Assembly: GCA_937136425.1 (NCBI GenBank)
Contig: CAKZON010000056.1
Span: 1-64,000, forward strand
DNA from: an uncultured Crocinitomix sp.
GTDB taxonomy: Bacteria > Bacteroidota > Bacteroidia > Flavobacteriales_D > Crocinitomicaceae
Direction: 5' to 3'
DNA: 64,000 nucleotides
Part shown: one piece after another, positions 18,345-27,500 of the stretch
Layout: the number at the start of each line of letters is the position of its first letter
How positions within the stretch are numbered: the first letter of the stretch is position 1
Made by a program: the position numbers and the translations under genes
The notes under the pieces: model-generated
Seen by the model: only the letters and a program-made list of their open reading frames with translations
Databases searched by the model: none
Told to the model about the DNA's origin: nothing

Positions 18345-19273
18345 TGCTGCAAAGAATACCAGAAATATTTTTAAGACCTTTTCCTTATTGGGAGAAGATA
18401 GATTTATTTAGGAAAGTGCTTTATGTGTTTTTGTTGTTCAATGCACTTACTTTATTGCCAATTGCACATGAGTTGTTCAGTTATGATGGAATTGTTGGAG
18501 CTGTTGGTTGGAATACTAAATACCCATGGTATCAGCAAGGAAGTAAAGCTATTTTAAATATTCTAAATCATCCTATTAATTCAGGACATCCGTGGATAGC
18601 GTATGTATTTGTGTATGGACAAATAGCATTGTTAATTAGTGGTCTGCTTAATTTTTTACCACGACTTACCGCAGTGCTTTTATATATTGTTACGGCTAAC
18701 TTATTCGTAAAAGGGTATTTAATGTTTACAGGGGGAGAGGCTTTAATTAATATCTTATTGTTTTATCTTATTTTCATTCAAAAGTCCAGTAAAAAACAAG
18801 TTGAAAATGGTGCTCCTTTATTTTCTAATCTCCAAAATGTGCTTAACAATACGTTTTACTGGGTAGTGTTGATACAGGTTTGTGTATTGTACTTCTTTTC
18901 AACTCTCTATAAGTTAATGGACCCTTATTGGTTAAACGGAGAAGCGTTGATGTATGTTTCCAAAGTTGATGCGTTCTCAAGCCCCGCACTCTATGCAGTT
19001 TTTGCAGAAAACCCAACTCTTTCTATGATTGGAACTTACACGGTTCTTTTATATCAAGGTTTATTTCCTTTATTGGTATGGTTCAAAAGAATTAAAATTC
19101 CGTTTTTAATTTTGGGCGTAATTTTTCACTTGGGAATTGCAATCGGAATGGGGATTTTTACGTTCGGAATTATTATGATATTAACGTATCTACTATTTTT
19201 GGATCAGCAGCACATCAATTGGCTTAAAAAGCGTTTTTCAAGAAAGAAATCTGTAATTATTACTAAGGGTTAA
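18344..19273 (+). CDS. HTTM-domain membrane protein (vitamin K-dependent carboxylase-like)
   Basis: A 309-residue multi-pass membrane protein with seven or eight helices, with the N-terminal layout of HTTM proteins (FRKVLYVFLLFNALTLLPIA, later ALLISGLLNFLPRLTAVLLY and the FHLGIAIGMGIF helix). HTTM is the membrane domain shared with vitamin K-dependent gamma-carboxylase; the lumenal half of the true carboxylase is missing, so that activity is unlikely. It is coupled to the DUF5819 gene through a 1-bp overlap and converges on the lipoprotein FKBP gene (11-bp overlap). Confidence 0.8.
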   Translation: MLQRIPEIFLRPFPYWEKIDLFRKVLYVFLLFNALTLLPIAHELFSYDGIVGAVGWNTKYPWYQQGSKAILNILNHPINSGHPWIAYVFVYGQIALLISGLLNFLPRLTAVLLYIVTANLFVKGYLMFTGGEALINILLFYLIFIQKSSKKQVENGAPLFSNLQNVLNNTFYWVVLIQVCVLYFFSTLYKLMDPYWLNGEALMYVSKVDAFSSPALYAVFAENPTLSMIGTYTVLLYQGLFPLLVWFKRIKIPFLILGVIFHLGIAIGMGIFTFGIIMILTYLLFLDQQHINWLKKRFSRKKSVIITKG

Positions 19274-20192
19274 AACGTCTTACTTCCAAAAGGTCAAAAT
19301 CATACACCAAGGTAGAATAAGGTTCTATTGGCCCACTTCCTGTTTCTCCATATGCAAGTTCATATGGAATGAAAAAACGAGTGCTTTCACCTTCTTTCAT
19401 CATTAACAAAGCTTCTTTCCATCCTGGAATTACTCCTAACGGAGCAAATTCTGCGGGAATTCCTGATGGAACGGTTGTTTCAAAAACTCTTCCATCAATA
19501 AATCTACCTGTGTAATGTACGACACAAGTGTCTGTAATGTTGGGAGAGATTCCAGTTCCTTCTTTTATTACTTCGTATTGTAAGCCACTTTCTGTGCTAG
19601 AAACAGTTTCATTTTTAAGATTCTCTGTCAGGAAACTTTGTCCCATAACAAGATTCATTTCATTGTAATACTTAGAAACTTCAATTCTTATTTCTCCTAG
19701 ACTAAGTGTATTTTGTCGGTTATAAATACCGTCTTGAATTCCTTTGATTAGGTATTCAATGTCCATGGTTTGATCTATTCCACGTCCAACTAAAGAGCCA
19801 ACTAGTGTTTGTGCTTCAACCAATCCAATAGCATAACTTGCGTCTGCTTTTGATACTTGGCTCTCGTCAACTTCACCGTTTTCGCCTAAATAGAGGTTAA
19901 GTATGCTATCTACTTCAAAAATTCCAACACGTAATTCTTCATCACCCAAATAATCGACTAAACCTTGTTCAATATCGCTTAAAAAGAATTTGTTGGAAGT
20001 GTTGGGTCCGTTATAAACTTGACTAACGGTAAAGCCATTATCAAAACCAATGCAATAGCTAATTTTCGCTTCAAAATTTTGAAAAATATGCTTTGGCGCA
20101 ACAACGGGTTCGTCATCAACATCCACCTCAATATCACCACTACATCCAAAAAGGAATAGTGCGACAAAGAGGTAGGGTAGTGATGCGCGCAT
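19263..20192 (-). CDS. Lipoprotein FKBP-type peptidyl-prolyl isomerase with duplicated N-terminal domain
   Basis: A 309-residue predicted lipoprotein: the signal MRASLPYLFVALFLFGC has a lipobox Cys 17. The C-terminal 110 residues are an FKBP domain (SGLQYEVIKEGTG, CVVHYTGRFIDGRVFETT, VIPGWKEALLMMKEGE, IPYELAYGETG). The N-terminal part looks like two copies of the FkpA/Mip dimerisation module: ISYCIGFDNGF..LSDIEQGLVDYL and ASYAIGLVEAQ..DIEYLIKGIQDGI. It speeds proline isomerisation in envelope proteins, and flavobacterial GldI is a related lipoprotein needed for gliding. It follows the first FKBP gene by 4 bp in the T9SS-linked cluster. Confidence 0.88.
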   Translation of the reverse strand: MRASLPYLFVALFLFGCSGDIEVDVDDEPVVAPKHIFQNFEAKISYCIGFDNGFTVSQVYNGPNTSNKFFLSDIEQGLVDYLGDEELRVGIFEVDSILNLYLGENGEVDESQVSKADASYAIGLVEAQTLVGSLVGRGIDQTMDIEYLIKGIQDGIYNRQNTLSLGEIRIEVSKYYNEMNLVMGQSFLTENLKNETVSSTESGLQYEVIKEGTGISPNITDTCVVHYTGRFIDGRVFETTVPSGIPAEFAPLGVIPGWKEALLMMKEGESTRFFIPYELAYGETGSGPIEPYSTLVYDFDLLEVRRFNP

Positions 20193-20196
20193 GATC

Positions 20197-20796
20197 TTAA
20201 TTTACTGAAATCAATTCAACGTCAAAAATTAATGCCATGTATGGTTTGATTGGTCCACCTGGATGTGGATTTGCTCCATATGCTAAGTTCTCAGGAATAT
20301 AAAGTTTCCATTTAGCACCTGTAGGCATTAATTGTAATGCTTCAGTCCAACCTTTAATTACTTGGTTTACGCCAAATGTAGCTGGCTCTCCACGACTAAC
20401 GCTACTGTCAAATACAGTTCCATCAGGTAAAGTTCCATGATAATGTACGGTAACTTGTGAGGTAGCTTCAGGTTTTTGACCATTTCCTTCTTCAATTACT
20501 TCGTATTGTAAACCTGAAGGTAAAGTTGTAACACCATCTTTAGCTCCATTAGCTGCTAAGAATTCTTGCCCTGCTTTTTTATTTTCAGCATAACGGGTTT
20601 CGTTCATTGCGTTGATATAGGTCGTGATTTTTGTATTCGCTTCCTCTGGAGTATATCTTAAAGTATCATTGTTGAAAATAGCTTTGATTCCTTCAATGAA
20701 AGTATCCAAATCAATTTGATCTAAATTTTGTCCTTGTAAACTTTGTCCAATACTCATTCCAACACTATAGCTGGCATCTTTTCTAACTTGCTCCAT
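20197..20796 (-). CDS. FKBP-type peptidyl-prolyl isomerase
   Basis: A 199-residue protein with an FkpA-like N-terminal helical region (VRKDASYSVGMSIGQSL, then LDTFIEGIKAIF) and a C-terminal FKBP domain (SGLQYEVIEEGNG, VHYHGTLPDGTVFDSSV, VIKGWTEALQLMPTG, IPENLAYG). The start at 20796 gives MEQVRKDASYSVG, matching family members without a signal. An upstream ATG at 20874 would overlap the OmpA gene and add 26 residues with a hydrophobic stretch; I cannot fully exclude that this is a membrane anchor. Four bp separate it from the lipoprotein FKBP gene. Confidence 0.85.
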   Translation of the reverse strand: MEQVRKDASYSVGMSIGQSLQGQNLDQIDLDTFIEGIKAIFNNDTLRYTPEEANTKITTYINAMNETRYAENKKAGQEFLAANGAKDGVTTLPSGLQYEVIEEGNGQKPEATSQVTVHYHGTLPDGTVFDSSVSRGEPATFGVNQVIKGWTEALQLMPTGAKWKLYIPENLAYGANPHPGGPIKPYMALIFDVELISVN

Positions 20797-20854
20797 CAAT
20801 TTTTTTGAGGCAAAGATAAATAAAAGTGCTTGGCTAATAGGAAATAATAACGGT

Positions 20855-22966
20855 TTATTTTTGTTCCAATACAAAGAAAGCAGTACGTCTATTTCGCTGA
20901 TGAGCTTCTTTTCGAGCTTCTTTAGATTTTAAATTTGCGATATACTCAATTGTCATGGCCTCAGTATTACCTTCTTCATCAGTAATTTCTGCAGGTTTGG
21001 TTTCTCCATAACCTTTAGGTACTAAACGTTCCATAGGAATGTCATGCGCAATTAAATAATCTACCACACTTTGGGCTCTTCGTTGAGAAAGCTTTAAGTT
21101 ATAGTCGTCTCCACCGCGTTGATCTGTGTGAGAACGAATTTCAATAACTAAGTTGTCATTTAATTCTAAGAACTCAATTAAGTTGTCAAGAATTAATTCT
21201 GATTCAGGACGTAAGTTTGCACTATCAAAGTCGTACTCAATTCCCTCAATTGTAATCTCCCCTTTAGGAATTTTCTCTAAATAAAAATTTTGTTGGAAAG
21301 TTTTAGATTCCGTTTCTCCAATGGTTGATATTAATGCTTTGTCCGCAAAATAATCTGTTTGAGAAGCACGCATAAAAAGTTCTAAATCTGGAACTAAGAC
21401 ATGTTCATAGTAACCGTTTTCATCTGTTGTCACTTCAAAATGTTCCCACTCATAGGATACATCTTTAAATTCAACTTTTGCATTCGGAATGATTTCATTT
21501 GTTTCTTTGTCATAAACATAACCGTTTATGGCAAATTGAATCTCAGGCCGAGTAACTTGATAAACTTTGTTACAATGAACCTTAAGACTATAAATAGAGT
21601 CGCAATCACTGCAAGATTCTCTATTAGAAGTTACAAATCCATTTTCTAATGCATCATCAATAACAAAATAACTGTCATCAGCACTTGAATTGATTGGGGC
21701 TCCTGCATTTGTTGTTTGTCCAAAGGCTTCTGCGTCCTCGTTCCACTCATTAAAGAATACATCCTGTCCACCAAAGCCAATGTGACCATCAGACGAGTAG
21801 TAGAGGATCTGACTTCTTTCATGGAAGAAAGGTGTAAACTCGTCACCACCAGAATTAACTTTATTTCCAAGGTTAACAGCACGGCCTGTTTTACCATCAG
21901 CTGTCATTTTTACATACCATAAATCAAGGCCTCCTTCACCACCAGGGCGGTTAGAAGAGTAATAAAGTCTACTTCCATCAGCAGATAAGAACGGTGTTAA
22001 AGAGCGGAAACCGTCTAAGTTTACATGAGGGTCTAAGGCATATGGTTCAAGCCAAGAACCGTTTAATTTTCTACTACCATAAATTTTCGTTTCATTTCTA
22101 TTGGTAGGATCCATTTTAGTGAAAAATATGGTTTTACCATCAGCTGATACAACCGCACTTCCTTCATGAAATTCTTTAGAATTAATTGTGAATGGAAATT
22201 TTTCAGGTTCACCAATAGAGCCATCTGCGTTGACAGGAGCAATGTAAATATCCAATAAATATTTGTCCATTGGATTATGGGCAGTGTCATTTTCCGCGGC
22301 GTTTGATCTTGCACTGGAGAATATGATATGATTATCTGCTGTATATTGAACTCCAAAGTTAGTTGTTCCTTTATTCATAGCTCCATCAAGTGGAGTAAAT
22401 GTGATGTTTTCGTCAGTGTTTTCAGGATTTAAAGCAAATTGACAGCTAGCAATATTTGAAGCTGCTTTTTTATAAAACACACTTTCCGTATCTCCATTTT
22501 CAGTTTGATATTGTTCGAATTGCGTCATGGCTTCTTCAAACTTATCATTGTACATTAGTGAAACACCATAATGATATCTGGCATTTGGATATTCCGGATT
22601 CTCATATTTCGAAGCAGCTTCATACCAAATTTCTGCATTTTGATAATCATCAGCAGATAAATAGGCTTTAGCTAATTTATGAATCAAAACGATTTCCTTT
22701 TTAGAAGGATTAGATGGAGGGATAATTGTTCCTTGCTTATCCTTTTTAGGTTCTTTATAGGTTGTCGTAATTTCGTATGGATAATACGCGGCTTCTTCAC
22801 CTTGTTTTACTTTGTACAAAATAAAGGCGTAATAGTAAACGGCATTGGTATACTGACCATTAATCATGGCAGCATCTCCTAATTTCATCAATTCATTATT
22901 CGTCTGTCCGAAAGAACAAATTGTTACCGCAGTAAGTATAATCGAGTAAAATATTTTTCTCATCAT
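20855..22966 (-). CDS. PorE-like TPR / beta-propeller / OmpA-domain protein
   Basis: A 703-residue exported protein (signal peptide MMRKIFYSIILTAVTICSFG). Domains in order: TPR helices (about 25-165), a PD40/WD40-like propeller (about 200-440) with repeats such as HIIFSSARSN, ADGSRLYYSSNRPGGEGGLD and QILYYSSDGHIGFGGQDVF, a carboxypeptidase-regulatory-like beta-sandwich (about 470-550), and an OmpA peptidoglycan-binding domain with IEIRSHTDQRGGDDYNLKLS. This order is that of PorE, which anchors the type IX secretion machinery to peptidoglycan. Its start overlaps the PorP/SprF stop by 4 bp (ATGA). Whether this copy serves the core machine or one adhesin is not shown. Confidence 0.9.
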   Translation of the reverse strand: MMRKIFYSIILTAVTICSFGQTNNELMKLGDAAMINGQYTNAVYYYAFILYKVKQGEEAAYYPYEITTTYKEPKKDKQGTIIPPSNPSKKEIVLIHKLAKAYLSADDYQNAEIWYEAASKYENPEYPNARYHYGVSLMYNDKFEEAMTQFEQYQTENGDTESVFYKKAASNIASCQFALNPENTDENITFTPLDGAMNKGTTNFGVQYTADNHIIFSSARSNAAENDTAHNPMDKYLLDIYIAPVNADGSIGEPEKFPFTINSKEFHEGSAVVSADGKTIFFTKMDPTNRNETKIYGSRKLNGSWLEPYALDPHVNLDGFRSLTPFLSADGSRLYYSSNRPGGEGGLDLWYVKMTADGKTGRAVNLGNKVNSGGDEFTPFFHERSQILYYSSDGHIGFGGQDVFFNEWNEDAEAFGQTTNAGAPINSSADDSYFVIDDALENGFVTSNRESCSDCDSIYSLKVHCNKVYQVTRPEIQFAINGYVYDKETNEIIPNAKVEFKDVSYEWEHFEVTTDENGYYEHVLVPDLELFMRASQTDYFADKALISTIGETESKTFQQNFYLEKIPKGEITIEGIEYDFDSANLRPESELILDNLIEFLELNDNLVIEIRSHTDQRGGDDYNLKLSQRRAQSVVDYLIAHDIPMERLVPKGYGETKPAEITDEEGNTEAMTIEYIANLKSKEARKEAHQRNRRTAFFVLEQK

Positions 22967-23955
22967 ATTTTAGGGCAAGTAGGTGCAGGATTAGGGTTAG
23001 GACGGCTAAATATATAAGTTAGCGAGAATTCAGTTCCACCTCGACCACTTGAAACACTGTTCAAACTAGAGGTGTTGATGTCATAACTTAAACGTCCAAT
23101 GAAATTACCGTATTTAGCGCCAAACTCAAATATTGCCGCATCATCATTTCTAAAAATAATAGTTCCTAACAGGAAAATATCATACGTTTCTAAGTAAAAT
23201 TGACTGGCAACTGCATAGGTGAATTCACTTGCTTTGTCTTGATATTGATAGAAAATTTTAGGGGTCAAAGCAATTTTAGGATTAATAATGATCCTTGTTC
23301 CTCCAATAATTTGAGGACGCATTGCTAATTTATTCGATTCACCTAAAAATGATTCAGTGGGACGTGTGATATGGTATAGTGTAATTCCGCCGAATGGATT
23401 TATTCTATTGTTCGGTTTACTGAAATAGTACATAGCACCAATATTGGCATCTATTTTAAATATGCCATTGTTTGCAAAATTTTCTCCGCTTGAAAGAGCT
23501 GTGTTGAATTCTCCTCCGTTAGTTTTCACATATTGGTTGGCAAATGTAAGTGATGATGCGTTGATAGATTTTTGGAAAAAACCAAGCTGTGCACCAAAAC
23601 TAACAAAGTGATGTTTGTCCTTGCCAAATGGAAATTTGTAAGAAGCAGAAGGGAGTACACTAACGACATTGTATCCGCCAGTACCAGCTCTAAAGTTGGC
23701 AATTTGTCCTCCGAAGCCCCAGTTTTTTTTATGGCGCATGTCAAAACTTGCCAAACCTGTAGTAAATGGTTTGGTTGCTACAGCAGCCCATTGGGTTCTG
23801 TAGTGACCATGGATGCGGTAGTCTCCTTTAAAAATACCTGTTAGTGCTGGGTTCACATTTAGTGCCGCAGCGTCGTATTGCGAAAGGTGGAAATCTTGCG
23901 CCTTTGCAGAAACTGCAAAGCATACGACAACGAATATGGAAATCAAATTTTTCAT
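22963..23955 (-). CDS. PorP/SprF-family outer-membrane protein (T9SS)
   Basis: A 330-residue protein with signal peptide MKNLISIFVVVCFAVSAKA followed by the family hallmark QDFHLSQYDAAALNVNPALTG and RTQWAAVATKPF, then a beta-barrel ending in FSLTYIFSRPNPNP. PorP/SprF proteins are outer-membrane barrels of the type IX secretion system; SprF-like members are needed for export or attachment of partner proteins with type B sorting domains, usually encoded next to them. The expected partner here is the PKD protein immediately upstream, whose sorting domain is cut off by an in-frame stop. It is translationally coupled to the PorE-like gene. Confidence 0.92.
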   Translation of the reverse strand: MKNLISIFVVVCFAVSAKAQDFHLSQYDAAALNVNPALTGIFKGDYRIHGHYRTQWAAVATKPFTTGLASFDMRHKKNWGFGGQIANFRAGTGGYNVVSVLPSASYKFPFGKDKHHFVSFGAQLGFFQKSINASSLTFANQYVKTNGGEFNTALSSGENFANNGIFKIDANIGAMYYFSKPNNRINPFGGITLYHITRPTESFLGESNKLAMRPQIIGGTRIIINPKIALTPKIFYQYQDKASEFTYAVASQFYLETYDIFLLGTIIFRNDDAAIFEFGAKYGNFIGRLSYDINTSSLNSVSSGRGGTEFSLTYIFSRPNPNPAPTCPKI

Positions 23956-23963
23956 GAGTTCTT

Positions 23964-24596
23964 TTATCGAATTAATGATACGTCACCGGATAAAACATGT
24001 TCCACTCCGTCATAGGTTTTGACTTTTGCAACATATACATAAACACCTAAAGGTTGTGGTTCTCCTTTGTAGGTTCCGTCCCATCCTGGAGAGTCGACTT
24101 CTGTTGTGGCAAAAATAATTTCGCCCCAATTGTTGTAGATGGTGAAGTCAATCTCGCTAAAGTTACCGCCCAATAACATGAGTAGGTCATTGTTTGAGTC
24201 TCCATTCGGTGAAAATGCGGTAGGAACTAAAGGCCCGTGATAAATAGGAACGATTTTATAGGCAGTATCTTTACAGCCTAGTTCATCAGTCACAATTAGT
24301 TCAACATTGTATTCTCCTTCAAAATTGAATTGGTGAATAGTGTTTTGCGTGTCTGCAGTTTCGCCATCACCAAAATTCCAATCCCATGTAGCTAATGGTG
24401 CTCCGTTTGGAACAGAGGTGTCAGTGAAGTTAACATCTACATATAAATTAGCGCTTTCAGGATTAGCGTCAAATGATGCAATAGGACCAAGGTTGATTAA
24501 AACAGTGATTGTAGTGTCGTGCGAGCAACCAAATTCTGAAGTAACAGAAAGTGTTATGTCATACGCCCCTTCACTTGGGTATTGGTGAATTGGACT
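23964..24596 (-). pseudogene. Separated 3' part of the PKD surface protein: PKD remnant and T9SS type B sorting domain
   Basis: This stretch is in the same frame as the large gene upstream and begins directly after the in-frame TAA at 24597-24599. It encodes the second half of a PKD repeat (SPIHQYPSEGAYDITLSV), one full PKD repeat (WDWNFGDGETADTQNTIHQF) and the gliding-motility-associated C-terminal domain: PTAFSPNGDSNNDLLMLLGG, IYNNWGEIIF, GWDGTYKGEPQPLGVYVY, ending SGDVSLIR. This is a type B T9SS sorting signal. A GTG at 24293 could restart translation for the last 109 residues, but without a signal peptide the product could not be exported. The sequence looks otherwise undamaged, so the break is recent, an error, or read through. 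Confidence 0.85.
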
Positions 24597-27500
24597 TTAC
24601 GTTGTGTCGCCAGGTGATCCGTCACCGAAATCCCAAAGCCATGAAACAACTTCTGCATTTCCAACTGCTGAAGAATCAAAGAATACTGTACCGCCATTTA
24701 AACATGGTTCTGGTACATCAAAATCAGCAACAGGAATGAAGTGTGAACGTACTTCTTGAACGACAGTGTCAACACAGCCGTTGTCTGAAGTAACGATTAA
24801 CTCAACGTCATAAATTCCTGGTTCTGAAAAAGTATGAGTTGGGTTTTCAATAGCAGATGTAACACCTGGTTCAATTGTCCATAAAAAGAAGTCAATTGGA
24901 TCTTCACTTGTGGTAGTGTTCGTAAACACAGTTGGTGATCCGTAGCATACTTCTTCAAAATCAAATCCAGCTATTGGACTCGGGATGATTGTTACATTCA
25001 GTGTGTCGTAAACTGCTGGACATCCACCATTGTCTGTAGTTTCAAAGTAAATGGTTAATGATCCAGATAAAAGGTCATCATCTCCATGAAAGTATGACGT
25101 TGTTTCTCCTGTTTCAGGATCAAATATTCCGTCACCAGAAGTTTCCCACGCGCCGTTACCTGTGCTAGAACCAGATTCTAATAAGAGAGGAACGCCAGAA
25201 CAGATTATGGTATCGTTCATTGTTGTTATTGTAGCTGGTTCATGGAATGTTACAACAATGGTGTCTGCATCATCAGGACAGTCTGAGAAGTTGTATGTGT
25301 CAATGTAAAGTGTTACAGTTCCTGAGGCGATATCAGTTGGACCAAATGTGTAAGTCGTTGCAAGTGCTTCGTCATCACCAAAAATACCATCCCCACTTGA
25401 CGTCCATGTGGTACCGGTTTCAAACCCTACAGTAGCTTCTATATTTATATAAGTAGAATCTTCACAAACCTCAATATCAGGTCCTGCATTAACTTCTGGG
25501 TTACCAAGGTAAGTAATTACCATAGTATCTGTTTGTGCTTCACAATAGCCATTCCCAACAGTTGTTAAAACAATTGTTGAAGAACCGGCATCAAGTTCAT
25601 CTAGTGTAGCGAAATAAGTTGCGTCTAAATCAGTGTCAGATGGAGAGAATGTTCCTCCTTCACCAGACCATATTCCGCCATCAGCATTAGTAATAATTCC
25701 GTTTAACATGATGCTAGGGTCTTCCAAACAAACTGCAGTGTCTAATCCTGCAAATGCATTAGGCAATGCTTGGATGTGGATGTCCTGCATAACAGTGTCT
25801 GTACAGCCAACGTCTGAATGAACTACAAAAATTACGGTATAATCACCATCAGCGTCGTAACTGTGCGTTGGGTTCTGTAGGTCCGAAGTAATTAAGTCTC
25901 CAAAATCCCATTCCCATTCTGTTAAAGTAGTTCCATCTACTGTAACAGATAAATCTAAGAATGCTATCTCACTATCAACACAAGCAGTATCTGGCATAGA
26001 TATAGCGCCTTCCAAATCAGAAAGTACAACATCTATAGATGTACTTGTTTGACAAATAGTACCACGTTGTGCCATTAATGTTACTGTGTAAGTACCATAT
26101 GAACCATACGTGAACGTTGGGTTTTCCACTATACTAGTGTCAGCAGGATCACCTGTTCCAAAGTCCCACCAAAATCCAGATGCTCCTGGATCACTTGCGT
26201 TAATAAAGTCTATGGTTAAGCCCGAACAAAAATCGGTAGCCCCAATCATTGCTAAAGGTGCATCATAAATTGTAATTTCTTTTGATAAAGTGTCTGAACA
26301 TCCTATGTCAGTAATTACAATTAACGTAACCGTATACGTTCCAGGAACAGTATATCCATAAGAAGGATCTGAGTCTGTAGATGATGAACCATCTCCAAAA
26401 TCCCATTCCCAACTAAAGATAGAACCATTAACGTTTGTAGACAAGTCAACAAAATCAATTAAGACATCAGTACACATTGTATCAGCAAGTTCAAAATCTG
26501 CAATAACATTTGATATTAAAACTTCATAGGTTACTGTGTCAGCACAGTAGGTATAAGGTTCAGTTACTAATGTCACTGTATATGCTCCGTAATCAGGGTA
26601 GGTAAAGGTTGGATTTTCTAAATTGCTAGTATCATCTGGAAATCCTGTTCCAAAATCCCAATGGAATGTAGTTGCGTCAGGTGAACTAGTGCTTGTAAAT
26701 GCAACATCTAATCCAATACATCCCATCATAGGCAATATTCCTGCACCAGGATGATCTGTTACTACAATGTCAAATGTTGCCGTGTCTGAGCATCCTAAAT
26801 CAGAGCCTACAGTTAAAGTTATTGTATAATCTCCTGGAGTGGCATAAGAGTGTATTGGATCTTCATCCGAAGAGGTTGTTCCATCACCAAAGTCCCATTC
26901 CCATGATACTAAAACTCCGTTATCTTCGGAGGTAGAGTTGTTAATAATTCCAAGAGGTTCAAATGTACAAACCGTGTCTGCCACAAAAAAGTCGGCAGTA
27001 ACACCTGAAAGAACTAATTCTAATGTCGTAGTATCAGCGCAAGTTGTTCCTTTTTGGGCAATTAGAGTAATTGTATAAGTGCCTGCACCATATGGGGTGA
27101 AGTCAAATGTTGGTTCTTCAACTATGCTTGAATCGGCTTCAACCCCTGTACCAAAGTCCCACCAAAATTCTGTTGCGCCGTCTCCACTTTCATTTATAAA
27201 GTCAATGACAAAACCATCACAACCCTCAATATCTCCAATTTCAGCATTTTGAGGAGGCGGGCAATCCAATACATTGAATTGAAAATCTCTTACGATTTCA
27301 CCAATTTTGGTTCCGTCACGATACTCTTCTACCATCACACCTACAACATATTGTCCAACAGCTTCAGGAATACCATTAATAATTCCAGTACTACTTATGG
27401 TTAAAGGAACTCCGCCAATAGCATTAAGCGGATTATCCGCAGAAAATCCAAATACGTAATTAACTTCTACAAAGTCAATGTTATCAGGAGGTGTTCCGCC

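Noticed and set aside
18344..19273. True vitamin K-dependent gamma-carboxylase
   Set aside because: Only the membrane HTTM part is present; the lumenal domain with the active site is missing.
24340..24588. Plus-strand open frame of 82 codons across the broken PKD gene
   Set aside because: It lies opposite clear PKD coding sequence that continues in frame after the internal stop.
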